This document shows, piece by piece, positions 25,792-34,255 of a stretch of 64,000 nucleotides of DNA. Within the stretch, counting starts at the first letter, position 1, and each line of letters begins with the position of its first letter. Both the position numbers and the translations under genes were made by a program. The stretch lies in the NCBI RefSeq assembly GCF_009933135.1, contig NZ_MAEH01000002.1:41981-105980 (forward strand), written 5' to 3'. The notes under the pieces are model-generated. The model saw only the letters and a program-made list of their open reading frames with translations, ran no database searches and had not been told where the DNA came from. The stretch comes from Candidatus Enterococcus leclercqii (GTDB taxonomy: Bacteria; Bacillota; Bacilli; Lactobacillales; Enterococcaceae).

Positions 25792-26544
25792 TTAACATAG
25801 AAGCACTTGAGTCTCTTTACGCAACTTTTCAACATCGTTCGGATGGGCTTCTTTATTTGTGATTAAAGCAGTGATATCAGACCAACGACAAATCTGATGC
25901 AGGCTTTTGCGGTTGAATTTAGAATGATCCGCAAGAATATAGCGAACTTCGGATTGTTGAAGAATCATCTGGTCGATATAAGCGTCCGAAGAGGAAGGAC
26001 TAGTAGGGCCAGAAAGATTACTAAAGCCATCCGTTCCCAAAAAACAAAAATTTGCTGAAATTTGCTTAATCTGATTTGCAGTCCAGCCCCCAAAAAGCGA
26101 TGAACTTTTGGCGCGCAGCTGGCCACCAAAGAGAAATACCTTATTGTCGGAATGCAGCAGAACACTGGCTACGGGTAAAGAATCAGTAAAAATTGTAAAG
26201 CCCGCTTGATCAGAAAGCAATTTTGCGAGTTCTAACGTTGAGCTGCCAGTCCCGATGATTAAAGAGCTTTGCTCAGGAATCAGGTCTAACGCAGCCCGGG
26301 CAATCTTTCTTTTTGAATCAATATTTTCCTTTTCACGGACTTGAAAGGCATTCTCAATCGTTGCTTGTTTTAAAATGGCGCCACCGTGACTTTTAATGGC
26401 GTGTCCTTTCTTTTCTAAATAAGCCAAGTCCTTTCGAATCGTTTCATACGAGACCTCGTATTTTGCGGCTAATTCACTGACATGCACGGTTCCATTAGCA
26501 ATGAGCTCTTCTATAATCAGCTCTCTGCGTTCTTCCATCAACAT
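25792..26544 (-). CDS. DeoR/GlpR family transcriptional repressor
   Basis: The protein has 250 residues and starts at ATG 26544, behind GGAGTG. N-terminal DeoR helix-turn-helix (ERRELIIEELIANGTVHVSELAAKYEVS then ETIRKDLAYLEKKG). The C-terminal sugar-phosphate-sensing DeoRC domain includes SLIIGTGSSTLELAKLL, KVFLFGGQLRA and FLGTDGFS. DeoR proteins are released by a phosphorylated sugar intermediate. It is divergent from the RpiB/PTS operon 2. Three ACCAAT direct-repeat sites sit between them, one over its own promoter, so it very likely represses both itself and operon 2. Confidence 0.92.
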   Translation of the reverse strand: MLMEERRELIIEELIANGTVHVSELAAKYEVSYETIRKDLAYLEKKGHAIKSHGGAILKQATIENAFQVREKENIDSKRKIARAALDLIPEQSSLIIGTGSSTLELAKLLSDQAGFTIFTDSLPVASVLLHSDNKVFLFGGQLRAKSSSLFGGWTANQIKQISANFCFLGTDGFSNLSGPTSPSSSDAYIDQMILQQSEVRYILADHSKFNRKSLHQICRWSDITALITNKEAHPNDVEKLRKETQVLLC

Positions 26545-26586
26545 TTGATTTCACTCCAGTAAAAACTCTTTTATAGTATAAATAGA

Positions 26587-26615
26587 ATTATACTCGTAAA
26601 ACCAACTAAAACCAA
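26587..26615 (-). promoter_or_regulatory. Promoter of the deoR-type gene
   Basis: On the minus strand TTGGTT (26615-26610), 17-base spacer, TATAAT (26592-26587). The -35 and part of the spacer lie in operator 1, consistent with autorepression. Confidence 0.7.
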
Positions 26616-26738
26616 TGTAAAGGCTTCAAAATAAAGGATTAATCATGAATTTTGCACTTTTTATTGGTTTTAATTGGTTAAAAACTAATGAAATACAAAA
26701 AAAGCAACTAAAGCCTATTGACACCAATTAAAACCAAT
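26601..26738. promoter_or_regulatory. Three DeoR-type operators, ACCAAT-N4-ACCAAT
   Basis: Operator 1, 26601-26616: ACCAACTAAAACCAAT. Operator 2, 26663-26678: exact reverse complement of operator 3. Operator 3, 26723-26738: ACCAATTAAAACCAAT, wholly within the spacer of the plus-strand promoter. Each is a direct repeat of ACCAAT spaced 10 bp (one helical turn). Centres are about 60 bp apart, which would permit looping. Confidence 0.75.
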
Positions 26739-26746
26739 AGTATTAT
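26718..26746 (+). promoter_or_regulatory. Promoter of PTS operon 2
   Basis: TTGACA (26718-26723), 17-base spacer, TATTAT (26741-26746). Operator 3 fills the spacer. Confidence 0.85.
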
Positions 26747-26756
26747 AGGGGTGTAA

Positions 26757-26770
26757 AGAAAACGCATTCA
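26757..26770 (+). promoter_or_regulatory. Probable cre (CcpA) site of operon 2
   Basis: AGAAAACGCATTCA matches 12 of 14 positions of TGWAANCGNTNWCA and lies at or just after the expected transcription start, a roadblock position. Confidence 0.5.
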
Positions 26771-26790
26771 GGTGCAGAGAGGTGGAAAAT

Positions 26791-27315
26791 ATGAAACCCA
26801 AAACTAAAATCGCAATTGCTTGTGATGACCTTGGCTTTGAAATGAAAGAAGCAATCAAACAGTATTTAATCGAAGAAAAGGATGCAGAAATTGTCTATGA
26901 TCCAGTGCAAAAACCGGAGGATGGTGTCAATACAGCTGCAGTTCTATCTGATGAAATGGCAATCACAATTCAGAAGGATATCTGCCGTTTAGGAATTTAT
27001 ATCTGTGGAACGGGAATTGGTTTTACTTGTCAAGCCAATAAGCATTGGGGGATTCGTGCAACTGCAGTTACCAATCCGTATTCTGCGAAACGCGCTAGGT
27101 TGAGTAATAATGTACAGATTATTGGTTTAGGTTGTCGAGTCAATAGCTTGGAATATGCAAAGATGATTGTTGATGCATGGTATGATGAACCGTTTGATTT
27201 TGCAACTGCACGGGAAAACTCGAAGAAGAATTTGCATGAATGTGAGAAAAATGACAACTTGTTATTGAAAAAACCAGATCACGTTGCGTGGAATATGGGG
27301 TTTCGACCTGACTGA
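26791..27315 (+). CDS. RpiB/LacA/LacB family sugar-phosphate isomerase
   Basis: The protein has 174 residues and starts at ATG 26791; GTG 26782 overlaps the ribosome site. RpiB fold: KIAIACDDLGFEMKEAIKQYL, then YICGTGIGFTCQANKHWGIRAT, with the catalytic-type Cys of the CGTGIG loop, and the NNVQIIGLGCRV segment. The family includes ribose-5-phosphate isomerase B and galactose-6-phosphate isomerase subunits. With only one such gene, and longer than LacA, it may isomerise the product of PTS operon 2. The exact substrate is uncertain. First gene of operon 2 (isomerase, EIIC, EIIB, EIIA). Confidence 0.87.
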   Translation: MKPKTKIAIACDDLGFEMKEAIKQYLIEEKDAEIVYDPVQKPEDGVNTAAVLSDEMAITIQKDICRLGIYICGTGIGFTCQANKHWGIRATAVTNPYSAKRARLSNNVQIIGLGCRVNSLEYAKMIVDAWYDEPFDFATARENSKKNLHECEKNDNLLLKKPDHVAWNMGFRPD

Positions 27316-27338
27316 GAGCTTAAGGAGGAGTAAAAATT

Positions 27339-28703
27339 ATGGAATTCATTACACAATTTATTAACGATTTAGGTAATTTTATTTTTATCCCGGTTATCTT
27401 TTTGGTTTTTATGTTGATTTTGGGGCGGCCATTAGCTGAAGCCATTCAATCTGCTATGAAAGTTGGAATTGGTTTTATTGCATTGTCAATGGTCATTGGG
27501 TTTATGTTGGAAAAGATGGAACCTGCTATTACCGGATTAGCGAGCAAAACCGGTTCATCCTTAGATGCGATTGATGTTGGCGGTGCTGCCACAGCCGTTA
27601 TGGGATTCGGTTCTAGTATGGGTGCAATTATTATTCCTTTGTGTGTGGGAATAAATCTATTGCTATTGGTACTGAAAGTCACTGATTGTGTAAATGTAGA
27701 CGTATTCAATTTACATCAGAACGCCTCAATGGGTGCAATCGTAGCAGTGTACTCAGGCAACTTTCTATATGGTGTTTTGACTGCAGGTCTATTTCATGTT
27801 TGGGCATTGATTGCAGCTGATTTAGGAGCTAAGAACAATGAAAAATTCTTCGGCCTGCCTCAAGGTGTTTCGATTTCTCACCCAGTAGCCAATACGTATC
27901 TGCTATTTGCCTATCCTTTTAATTGGTTGTTTGACCATATACCAGGTTTGAAGAACTTAAATGTAACTGCAGAAACAATTCAAAAACGATTTGGTGTTCT
28001 GGGAGATCCAACAATTGTAGGCTTCTTGTTAGGAACATTGTTAGGATTGACGGGTTATGATTGGGCCAGCCCTTATCGTACAATCATCTCTAGTGTACAA
28101 TTAGGTATGTACCTTGCGGCTGTAATGCTATTGTTGCCTAAGATGACCTCAATCATGATGGAAGGGTTAGTCCCACTTTCAAATGCAGCACGGAAAAAAT
28201 TGGTTAAACGCTTTCCAAATCGTGATATCACGGTTGGGATGGATACCGCACTAATCGTTGGGAATCCTTCCGTCATTTCATCCGCACTACTACTGATTCC
28301 GGCGATGGTTGTTTTGGCAGTCATTTTACCAGGAAACCGTGTGATGCCACTTGGAGATTTATCACAATTTGTTTTCTTTATTGCATGTATGGTGCCGGTC
28401 TTTAAGGGAAATATCATTCGTACTTGGTTATCATCAGTTATCTTGTTTGGTGGAGGTCTCTATATTGCATCATGGATGACTCCCGCGACAAATGAATTGT
28501 TCCAAAAATTCGGAGCGGGTGCTCAGGAAAATGTCATGTATTCGTCCCTCAATCCGTCTGCAAATCCATTTACCGGATTGTTTGCAGCTGCCAGTCACGT
28601 TGGAATCTTCGGCTATTTGTTAATTGGCGCCCTTTTGATCTCAGTCGGCTATTTGTTGAAAAAGAAAGAACGTACTCAAATCGAAACAGATGCAGTCATC
28701 TAA
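27339..28703 (+). CDS. PTS EIIC permease, galactitol (GatC) family (operon 2)
   Basis: The protein has 454 residues and is strongly hydrophobic throughout. GatC features: FIFIPVIFLVFMLILGRPLAEA at the N-terminus, VNVDVFNLHQNASMG, SHPVANTYLLFAYPFNWLFDH, and VGMDTALIVGNPSVISSALL before LAVILPGNRVMPLGD. Homologous to the EIIC proteins at 21907 and 32911 but clearly diverged. Ribosome site TAAGGAGGAG. Confidence 0.93.
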   Translation: MEFITQFINDLGNFIFIPVIFLVFMLILGRPLAEAIQSAMKVGIGFIALSMVIGFMLEKMEPAITGLASKTGSSLDAIDVGGAATAVMGFGSSMGAIIIPLCVGINLLLLVLKVTDCVNVDVFNLHQNASMGAIVAVYSGNFLYGVLTAGLFHVWALIAADLGAKNNEKFFGLPQGVSISHPVANTYLLFAYPFNWLFDHIPGLKNLNVTAETIQKRFGVLGDPTIVGFLLGTLLGLTGYDWASPYRTIISSVQLGMYLAAVMLLLPKMTSIMMEGLVPLSNAARKKLVKRFPNRDITVGMDTALIVGNPSVISSALLLIPAMVVLAVILPGNRVMPLGDLSQFVFFIACMVPVFKGNIIRTWLSSVILFGGGLYIASWMTPATNELFQKFGAGAQENVMYSSLNPSANPFTGLFAAASHVGIFGYLLIGALLISVGYLLKKKERTQIETDAVI

Positions 28704-28726
28704 TCTAAAGAGAGAAGGAACTGAAA

Positions 28727-29011
28727 ATGGATAAAAAAATCTTAGTAGTATGTGGTAATGGAATTGCGTCATCTTCAATCATGGTTTCAATTTTGCAAGA
28801 TTTCTTAAAAGAAAACGGGTGGCATGCAGACGTAGACAAAGCTTCTTTAATGGATTGCACGACGGATCGATTTAACAGCTATGACTTGATTGTATCTTCA
28901 ACCAAGATTGATAATCCAGGGGTTAGCACTCCGGTCATTGTTGGTGCAGGTCTGCTGACGGGCATTGGAGAAGATGAAATCTTAGAGCAAGTAGGGGCTT
29001 TGGTAAAGTAA
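28727..29011 (+). CDS. PTS EIIB component, galactitol family (operon 2)
   Basis: The protein has 94 residues. It begins KKILVVCGNGIASSSIMVS with phospho-Cys C9. The loop CGNGIASS is a variant of CGTGVATS. Later DLIVSSTKI and GAGLLTGIGEDEIL match the GatB-like fold. The stop abuts the ATG of the EIIA gene. Confidence 0.9.
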   Translation: MDKKILVVCGNGIASSSIMVSILQDFLKENGWHADVDKASLMDCTTDRFNSYDLIVSSTKIDNPGVSTPVIVGAGLLTGIGEDEILEQVGALVK

Positions 29012-29473
29012 ATGGAAGTGAGAACTGTGAATATTAATTTTACTGATGCCGGCGAGGATATCTCCACATACCATGAAGCAATCCGCTTTGCGGGCAATAT
29101 CTTGATAAAACAAGGGTTGATCGAGCCTCAATACATTGATGCATGCATTGATCGGGAAGTCGATTTTCCTACTGGCTTGCTGTTAGAAGGTGGTCTAGGC
29201 GTAGCGATGCCTCATGGAAATTCTAATTTTGTCAATGACGATAGTATCAGTGTTGTACGAACCCTGCGTCCAATTACATTTGGACGTATGGAGGATAAAA
29301 GCTTAACAGTTGACTGTCATCTGATTTTTAACTTAGCTCTTGCCTCTGGGGAAAACCATTTAACTATTTTGCGAAAACTAATCCGCTTGTTTCAAGATAC
29401 TGAATTTATTGAGGCCTGTAGAACATTGCCGGCTGACAAAGCTGCTGACTTGGTCAAGAAAAAGTTGTCTTAG
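29012..29473 (+). CDS. PTS EIIA component, fructose/galactitol family (operon 2)
   Basis: The protein has 153 residues and starts directly after the EIIB stop (coupled). Type-2 EIIA: DREVDFPTGLLLEGGLGVAMPHGNSN, with the phospho-His in MPHG. The C-terminal half (GENHLTILRKLIRLFQD) matches the other two EIIA proteins here. Last gene of operon 2, followed by repeat copy B. Confidence 0.9.
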   Translation: MEVRTVNINFTDAGEDISTYHEAIRFAGNILIKQGLIEPQYIDACIDREVDFPTGLLLEGGLGVAMPHGNSNFVNDDSISVVRTLRPITFGRMEDKSLTVDCHLIFNLALASGENHLTILRKLIRLFQDTEFIEACRTLPADKAADLVKKKLS

Positions 29474-29483
29474 ATGAAAACGA

Positions 29484-29660
29484 GGTATGGTAGTAGTTGA
29501 GTCACCATTCTCTAAAGCAAACACTACCAAATGAGAAATCCAAAAGCCGACGATCTTCCATTAATAATCATTGGAAGATCGTCGGCTTTTTATTGCTAAA
29601 AATTTCAAAGGCTGGCTTCCCCGGATTTCATCAAGCGAAGTTAACGTTGTGCACTTTTTT
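29484..29660 (+). repeat. Dispersed intergenic hairpin repeat, copy B
   Basis: Full-length copy. The left block TAGTTGAGTCACC and AAAGCAAACACTACCAAAtGAG are shared with the other copies. The 17-bp stem is perfect (29544-29560 with 29572-29588) around a TTAATAATCAT-type loop. The right block is TTTTTATTGCTAAAAATTTC followed by a GCTGGC...TTTCATCAAGCGAAGT...GTTGTGCACTTTTTT pattern. It sits just after operon 2 and likely ends its transcript. The rest of 29661-29903 shows no gene. Confidence 0.85.
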
Positions 29661-29867
29661 CCAGATTCTGAAAACACTAGTACTCTGTTGCAGCGGGAAA
29701 AAGAAAAGCAAATAAAGAAGTATTTGACGAAGGTTCACCAATTGATAAGAGCTGGCTGTAGCAAACTCACAGTAAAGGCAAAGGCTGGTGAAAGAGGCTA
29801 AGTTTTCATCACAACCAGGAGTCCAGGCGACACAGGATTTGGTAAGAAACTGTGTGGCATCAGCAAC

Positions 29868-29881
29868 TGAAAGCGCTTATT
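29868..29881 (+). promoter_or_regulatory. Probable cre (CcpA) site upstream of operon 3
   Basis: TGAAAGCGCTTATT matches 12 of 14 positions of the cre consensus, 23 bases before the regulator start. Confidence 0.5.
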
Positions 29882-29903
29882 ATAAATGCAGGAGGTAAAA
29901 GAC

Positions 29904-31952
29904 ATGAGCGATCGCAATCAACAAATTCTCCGACAACTTGTCATTCACCAAACGATTTCAGAAGCGGCTTTGATGAAAAAATTCGACATTTCAGCACGGC
30001 AGTTGGAATACAGTATCGAAGCAATCAATGACCGTTTATCAGAAAAAAAACTTCCTCCTGTTGAAAAAATGCAGGGACGTTATATTTCCAACCAGGGATT
30101 GGCTAGCTACCTTACCCGATATCAGACAATGGAAGACATCTTATTTTCAGTTAATGATCGAATTGATTTGATCATCATTCTAATTTTGACTCGGTCAGAA
30201 GAGCTATCCTTGAATCACTTTGTTTTTGATCTAGGCGTCAGCAAAAATACTGCCGTAAGTGACATAAAAAAGGCGAAAGAATTTTTACAGCAAAAGGATA
30301 TGACGATTTCCTTTTCTCGTAAGGACGGCTATTTCATTGAAGGAAATGAATGGGACAAACGATATATCTTGATGCAAGCAATCATGAGGATCTATCGAAA
30401 CTACGGGGCCAAAATCGCTGCTGAAGTCATGAGTTCAAGTCAAGAATTTGTTTTGCAAATGACCGAATTTATTCAAAAGGCAGAACACGACTTGCAAATC
30501 AAATACAATGATGAAATCTTTCAACCTTTGATTCGTTTTCTTTCGGCAGTATTGTTACGAATTCAGCGTGGACGGAATCTTTCAATTGTGAATTTTTCAA
30601 AGCCTACCGACATTGAAAACACGAAAGAATTTTCCTTATTGAATCAATCTGCGCCACTTTTTCCAGTGAAAATCACTCATGCTGAGCTGCTCTACCTCAC
30701 GTTACAATTATTGAGTGCGAATGGACAAAACAAAAGTGGTATTTCTGAAGTCGATATGCCGTTATTATCTGCTTCACTTTGGGAATTTTTGAATGAATTT
30801 GAAAACAAGACTTTCCTGATTATTGCGGATAAAAAAGGCTTGCTGACAAAGCTCTTGAATCATTTTAAGCCGGCATATTATCGAATAAAGTACCACCTGT
30901 CGAACGAAAATGTTTTGTATGACCGTATTTTGGATGAATACAAGGTATTGCATGATTTTGTCCGACAATCCATTGGACCTTTGGAAGCATTTTTTGATGA
31001 GGCGATTGATGATCAAGAGATTGCTTACATCACACTATTTGTCGGCGGACATTTAATTGCTAACGAACCCACAGATTTCGAAGCAAAAATTGTCAAAGCT
31101 GTGATTGTTTGTCCAAACGGCATCTCTATGTCTAAGTTGATTGAGAAGAAACTAAAGGAAACTTTCCCTGAATTTTTCTTCTATCCAACGAGTTCCATCA
31201 GAGCTTACAAAAAGTTCATTTTACCCCACGACATCGTATTTTCAACGATACCATTGAATACAGATAAAAAAGTTTATGTGATTGAGGAGATTATCTCTAA
31301 CTCACAACAGCTGCAGCTAAGAAATCGTGTGATTCGTGATGTTTATCATTTGGATTTCGATCAAATTCGGCTGCCGGATCTTTTGAAAGTGATTCGCCAG
31401 CATGCTGAAATCTGTGATGAGAAGCAACTTGAGGAAGACTTGGAAAGCTTACTTTTAAAAGATTTAGCACCTTCTGAGAGTTTTGAGCAGGCGGTGACTT
31501 CCAATGAAATCTTACGGGTATTGTCAGAGGATTTCATCACCATCGGTCAACATGAGATGGGCTGGGAAGAGGCCTTTGAAGCTGCTGCTGAGCCGCTCTT
31601 GCAAAATGAGCTGATTTCACCAGAGTTTAAGCAGTTGGTTCTTCAGGAGTACAGCGAACAGCCAGGTTACATCTTATTGAAACAGCGTGTATTACTCCCG
31701 CATTTGGATCCGACCCGTGCAAAACAAAAGCTGGGAATCAGCCTTTTACTTAATCCATACGGGATACACTACGGGAAAAAGAAAGTGTATCTAATGGCTG
31801 TTCTGACTACACCGGATAAGACCAGTCATCTCAATCTGTTATACGGTATCAATCGGGTTGCCAGTAACAGTGAAGCTGTCACTGCTCTTTCCGCGTTGAC
31901 GGAAAAGCAGGAAATCATCCAATGTTTACAAAAAAGTTTTAGGGGGAACTGA
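29904..31952 (+). CDS. BglG/Mga-type PRD transcriptional activator (operon 3)
   Basis: The protein has 682 residues and starts at ATG 29904, since AGGAGG (29891-29896) lies inside the alternative start at 29886. Two N-terminal helix-turn-helix units (ISEAALMKKFDISARQLEYS and FDLGVSKNTAVSDIKKAKEFL) are followed by PRD modules. One is only weakly PRD-like, but HDFVRQSIGPLEAFF...IAYITLFVGGHL fits PRD2. An EIIB-like region (VKAVIVCPNGISMSKLIEKKL) and a C-terminal EIIA domain with LLPHLDPTRAK follow, where the PH motif keeps His. It probably activates operon 3. The EIIA gene follows after three bases. Confidence 0.9.
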   Translation: MSDRNQQILRQLVIHQTISEAALMKKFDISARQLEYSIEAINDRLSEKKLPPVEKMQGRYISNQGLASYLTRYQTMEDILFSVNDRIDLIIILILTRSEELSLNHFVFDLGVSKNTAVSDIKKAKEFLQQKDMTISFSRKDGYFIEGNEWDKRYILMQAIMRIYRNYGAKIAAEVMSSSQEFVLQMTEFIQKAEHDLQIKYNDEIFQPLIRFLSAVLLRIQRGRNLSIVNFSKPTDIENTKEFSLLNQSAPLFPVKITHAELLYLTLQLLSANGQNKSGISEVDMPLLSASLWEFLNEFENKTFLIIADKKGLLTKLLNHFKPAYYRIKYHLSNENVLYDRILDEYKVLHDFVRQSIGPLEAFFDEAIDDQEIAYITLFVGGHLIANEPTDFEAKIVKAVIVCPNGISMSKLIEKKLKETFPEFFFYPTSSIRAYKKFILPHDIVFSTIPLNTDKKVYVIEEIISNSQQLQLRNRVIRDVYHLDFDQIRLPDLLKVIRQHAEICDEKQLEEDLESLLLKDLAPSESFEQAVTSNEILRVLSEDFITIGQHEMGWEEAFEAAAEPLLQNELISPEFKQLVLQEYSEQPGYILLKQRVLLPHLDPTRAKQKLGISLLLNPYGIHYGKKKVYLMAVLTTPDKTSHLNLLYGINRVASNSEAVTALSALTEKQEIIQCLQKSFRGN

Positions 31953-31955
31953 GAC

Positions 31956-32417
31956 ATGTTAAAGGAATATATCAAGCCGGAATTGGTTTTCTTGAATCTT
32001 GAAGTACAAGATCGGAAAAGTCTCTTTCAAAAGATTGCTGCTGATTTTATGGAAAAAGGAATGGTAAAAGAAGGCTTCTACGATTATCTCATGAATCGCG
32101 AGGACAATTTTCCAACAGGATTGGAAATGGATAAGCACAATGTTGCTATTCCACATGGGGATCCAGAATTTATCAATGAGCCATTTATTTCTGTGATTAC
32201 CTTGAACAAGCCAATCAAAATGGCGAAAATGGATGATCCAGATACTGAAATCGACGTAGACCTCTTCTTTGTCTTAGGGCTGGACGATGGTGGCCAGCAT
32301 TTGGAAATTCTCCGTAGTCTCATAGGATTATTCCAACAAGAAACATTTATTAACAGAATGATGGCAGCGACTTCAGCTCAAACCGTTTTAGATGAAATTG
32401 CAACGGCCAGCAAATAA
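31956..32417 (+). CDS. PTS EIIA component, fructose/galactitol family (operon 3)
   Basis: The protein has 153 residues. NREDNFPTGLEMDKHNVAIPHGDP holds the phospho-His in IPHG, and QHLEILRSLIGLFQQ matches the other EIIA chains. The start is behind AGGGGGAACTGAG, which overlaps the regulator's end. It donates phosphate to the EIIB at 32446. Confidence 0.9.
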   Translation: MLKEYIKPELVFLNLEVQDRKSLFQKIAADFMEKGMVKEGFYDYLMNREDNFPTGLEMDKHNVAIPHGDPEFINEPFISVITLNKPIKMAKMDDPDTEIDVDLFFVLGLDDGGQHLEILRSLIGLFQQETFINRMMAATSAQTVLDEIATASK

Positions 32418-32445
32418 AAACAGAACGTTCAAGGAGGAAATTACA

Positions 32446-32748
32446 ATGGTAAAAAAATTAAATATCTTAGTAGCATGTGGTAGTGGAGTGGCAACTTCAA
32501 CTTTAGCAGCAGCAGAGGTCAAATCCGTTTTGGAAGAATATGGATTGACCAGCTATCAAATCAGCAAAGCGAGTATGACAGAATTACCCTCACTAGCTTC
32601 AACAGCGGACATCGTGTTGACAACAAATAATTACAAAGGGGATCTCGGGGTTCCCCATATGAGTATTATCGGTTTTGTGACGGGAATCAATGAGGCAAAA
32701 CTGCGCAAGAACCTTGGGGAAAAGCTGGTTGAGATTGCAAACGCATAA
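32446..32748 (+). CDS. PTS EIIB component, galactitol family (operon 3)
   Basis: The protein has 100 residues and starts at ATG 32446 behind CAAGGAGGAAATT; the longer frame from 32392 overlaps the EIIA gene and is rejected. LNILVACGSGVATSTLAAAEV is the canonical GatB phospho-Cys loop (C11). Of the three EIIB proteins in this window it is the most typical. A structured non-coding element separates it from EIIC. Confidence 0.92.
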   Translation: MVKKLNILVACGSGVATSTLAAAEVKSVLEEYGLTSYQISKASMTELPSLASTADIVLTTNNYKGDLGVPHMSIIGFVTGINEAKLRKNLGEKLVEIANA

Positions 32749-32770
32749 AAGAGGGAAGCAGGCTCTAAAC

Positions 32771-32881
32771 TAAAAATCGATGATGTACAGGATTTTCTGG
32801 CAAGCTAGCTGTTCTTTCAATCGTCGTCGAATTTGACGTCTTCACCTGATTCGTCACGAGTCGCTAGATCATCGATTTTTA
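32771..32881 (+). ncRNA. Structured intercistronic RNA element in PTS operon 3
   Basis: TAAAAATCGATGAT (32771-32784) is the exact inverted repeat of ATCATCGATTTTTA (32868-32881). Directly inside, CTAGC (32805-32809) pairs with GCTAG (32863-32867), continuing the same helix after a 20-base bulge. Within the enclosed loop are small hairpins CGTC/GACG (near 32825-32839) and GATTCG/CGAGTC (near 32848-32862). This is a closed multi-branch fold of about 110 bases, 29 bases before the EIIC start. It could be an attenuator, RNA-processing site or regulatory RNA. It is not a known riboswitch that I recognise. Confidence 0.6.
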
Positions 32882-32910
32882 ATCTTATACATTCGATTAG
32901 GGGGAGAAAC

Positions 32911-34164
32911 ATGGAAACATTGACAAATATCGTACAAACGATTACAGGTATGGGCGCTTCAGCAGTACTACCAATTATCATCACGTTATTGGGGCTATTT
33001 TTCCGAATGAAGCTTGGGGAAGCTTTGAAATCGGGGTTAACTGTTGGTGTCGGTTTTATCGGTTTGACCTTGGTTGTAAATTTATTGAACGACTCATTGA
33101 CGCCTGCAGTTGATTATTATGGCGAAATCGGCTCTGGCTTTACCATTATGGACATTGGTTGGCCGGCTGTCGGAGCAGCATCATGGATGGCACCTTTTGC
33201 AGCCTTGGCAATTCCTATTGGTCTATTTTTGAATATCCTTATGGTGCGCTTAAAATGGACCAAAACATTGAATGTTGATATTTGGAATTACATGCATTTC
33301 TTAGTCCCGGGGGCGTTGGCTTACTATATCTTTAACAATTTCTTTATCGGACTGGGAGTCACAATTGTTCTTTCTGTTGCAGCACTGATTATCGGGGACA
33401 AGATTGCACCAAAATGGCAAGAGTACTACGGATTAGAAGATACAACCTGTACAACAATCATTCACACGGGTTGGACATTGCCGGTAGCAAACCTGCTAAA
33501 CAAGATTATCGATTTTATTCCTGGTTTAAACAAGCTGGATGTCAGCTTGGAAGGCGTTAACAAACGAATTGGTGTTTTAGGAGAGCCAGTTGTTATTGGC
33601 GCAATCGTCGGTTTAATTTTGGGATTGCTGACTAAACAGCCGGTCACAACGGTTGTTCCGATGGCTATGGGCATTGCCGGGGTTATGGTTTTGATGCCTC
33701 GCGTAGTAGGGGTATTGATGGATGGTCTATCCCCGATCGGAAAATATGCCAAAGACTACATGACCAAACAAATGGGTGAAGAGTCCGATTTGAATATCGG
33801 GATGGATTTGGCATTGGGTTTAGGGGATCCGACTACGATTACAACCACAGTTATTTCAATTCCGTTGATCATGTTGGCAGCATTGGTTCTTCCAGGGATC
33901 AAGATGTTTCCAGTTGGGCTTTTGATGTCAGTCACCTATATCTCAGTTATGACGGTGTTATCCAGTAAAGGAAATCTTTTACGCTCCATTATAACCACGG
34001 TAATCTTTGGTGTAATTGTCATGTATCTCGGTGGTTATGTGGCACCGGGAGCAACCGAGTTTCTGACTCGGGCCGGTGTGGAGCTAAAAGGGCAGGGAAC
34101 CGATTTTGTATTAACTGGCCCATGGAGCGTCCTGACTTACTTCATCAGTACGTTGTTCAAATAA
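32911..34164 (+). CDS. PTS EIIC permease, galactitol (GatC) family (operon 3)
   Basis: The protein has 417 residues and starts at ATG 32911 (AGGGGGAG upstream); the extended frame from 32833 crosses the structured RNA element and is rejected. GatC hallmarks: GASAVLPIIITLLGLFFRMKLGEA, LNVDIWNYMHF, IIHTGWTLPVANLLNKIID, IGMDLALGLGDPTTITTTVI and AALVLPGIKMFPVG. Shorter than the other two EIIC chains at the C-terminus, as in many pentitol-type GatC permeases. Confidence 0.93.
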   Translation: METLTNIVQTITGMGASAVLPIIITLLGLFFRMKLGEALKSGLTVGVGFIGLTLVVNLLNDSLTPAVDYYGEIGSGFTIMDIGWPAVGAASWMAPFAALAIPIGLFLNILMVRLKWTKTLNVDIWNYMHFLVPGALAYYIFNNFFIGLGVTIVLSVAALIIGDKIAPKWQEYYGLEDTTCTTIIHTGWTLPVANLLNKIIDFIPGLNKLDVSLEGVNKRIGVLGEPVVIGAIVGLILGLLTKQPVTTVVPMAMGIAGVMVLMPRVVGVLMDGLSPIGKYAKDYMTKQMGEESDLNIGMDLALGLGDPTTITTTVISIPLIMLAALVLPGIKMFPVGLLMSVTYISVMTVLSSKGNLLRSIITTVIFGVIVMYLGGYVAPGATEFLTRAGVELKGQGTDFVLTGPWSVLTYFISTLFK

Positions 34165-34255
34165 ACTAGTGGAAAAATGAGGAAGGCAGTGGTCTGCAGC
34201 TAGTGTCACAGATTGCTGCAAACTCATACAAATAGAAGAAAAGGGGAAATAGAAA

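Noticed and set aside
29497..29801. Two short frames over repeat copy B
   Set aside because: They follow the nucleotide repeat; the other copies do not preserve the same reading frame, so conservation is at RNA/DNA level.
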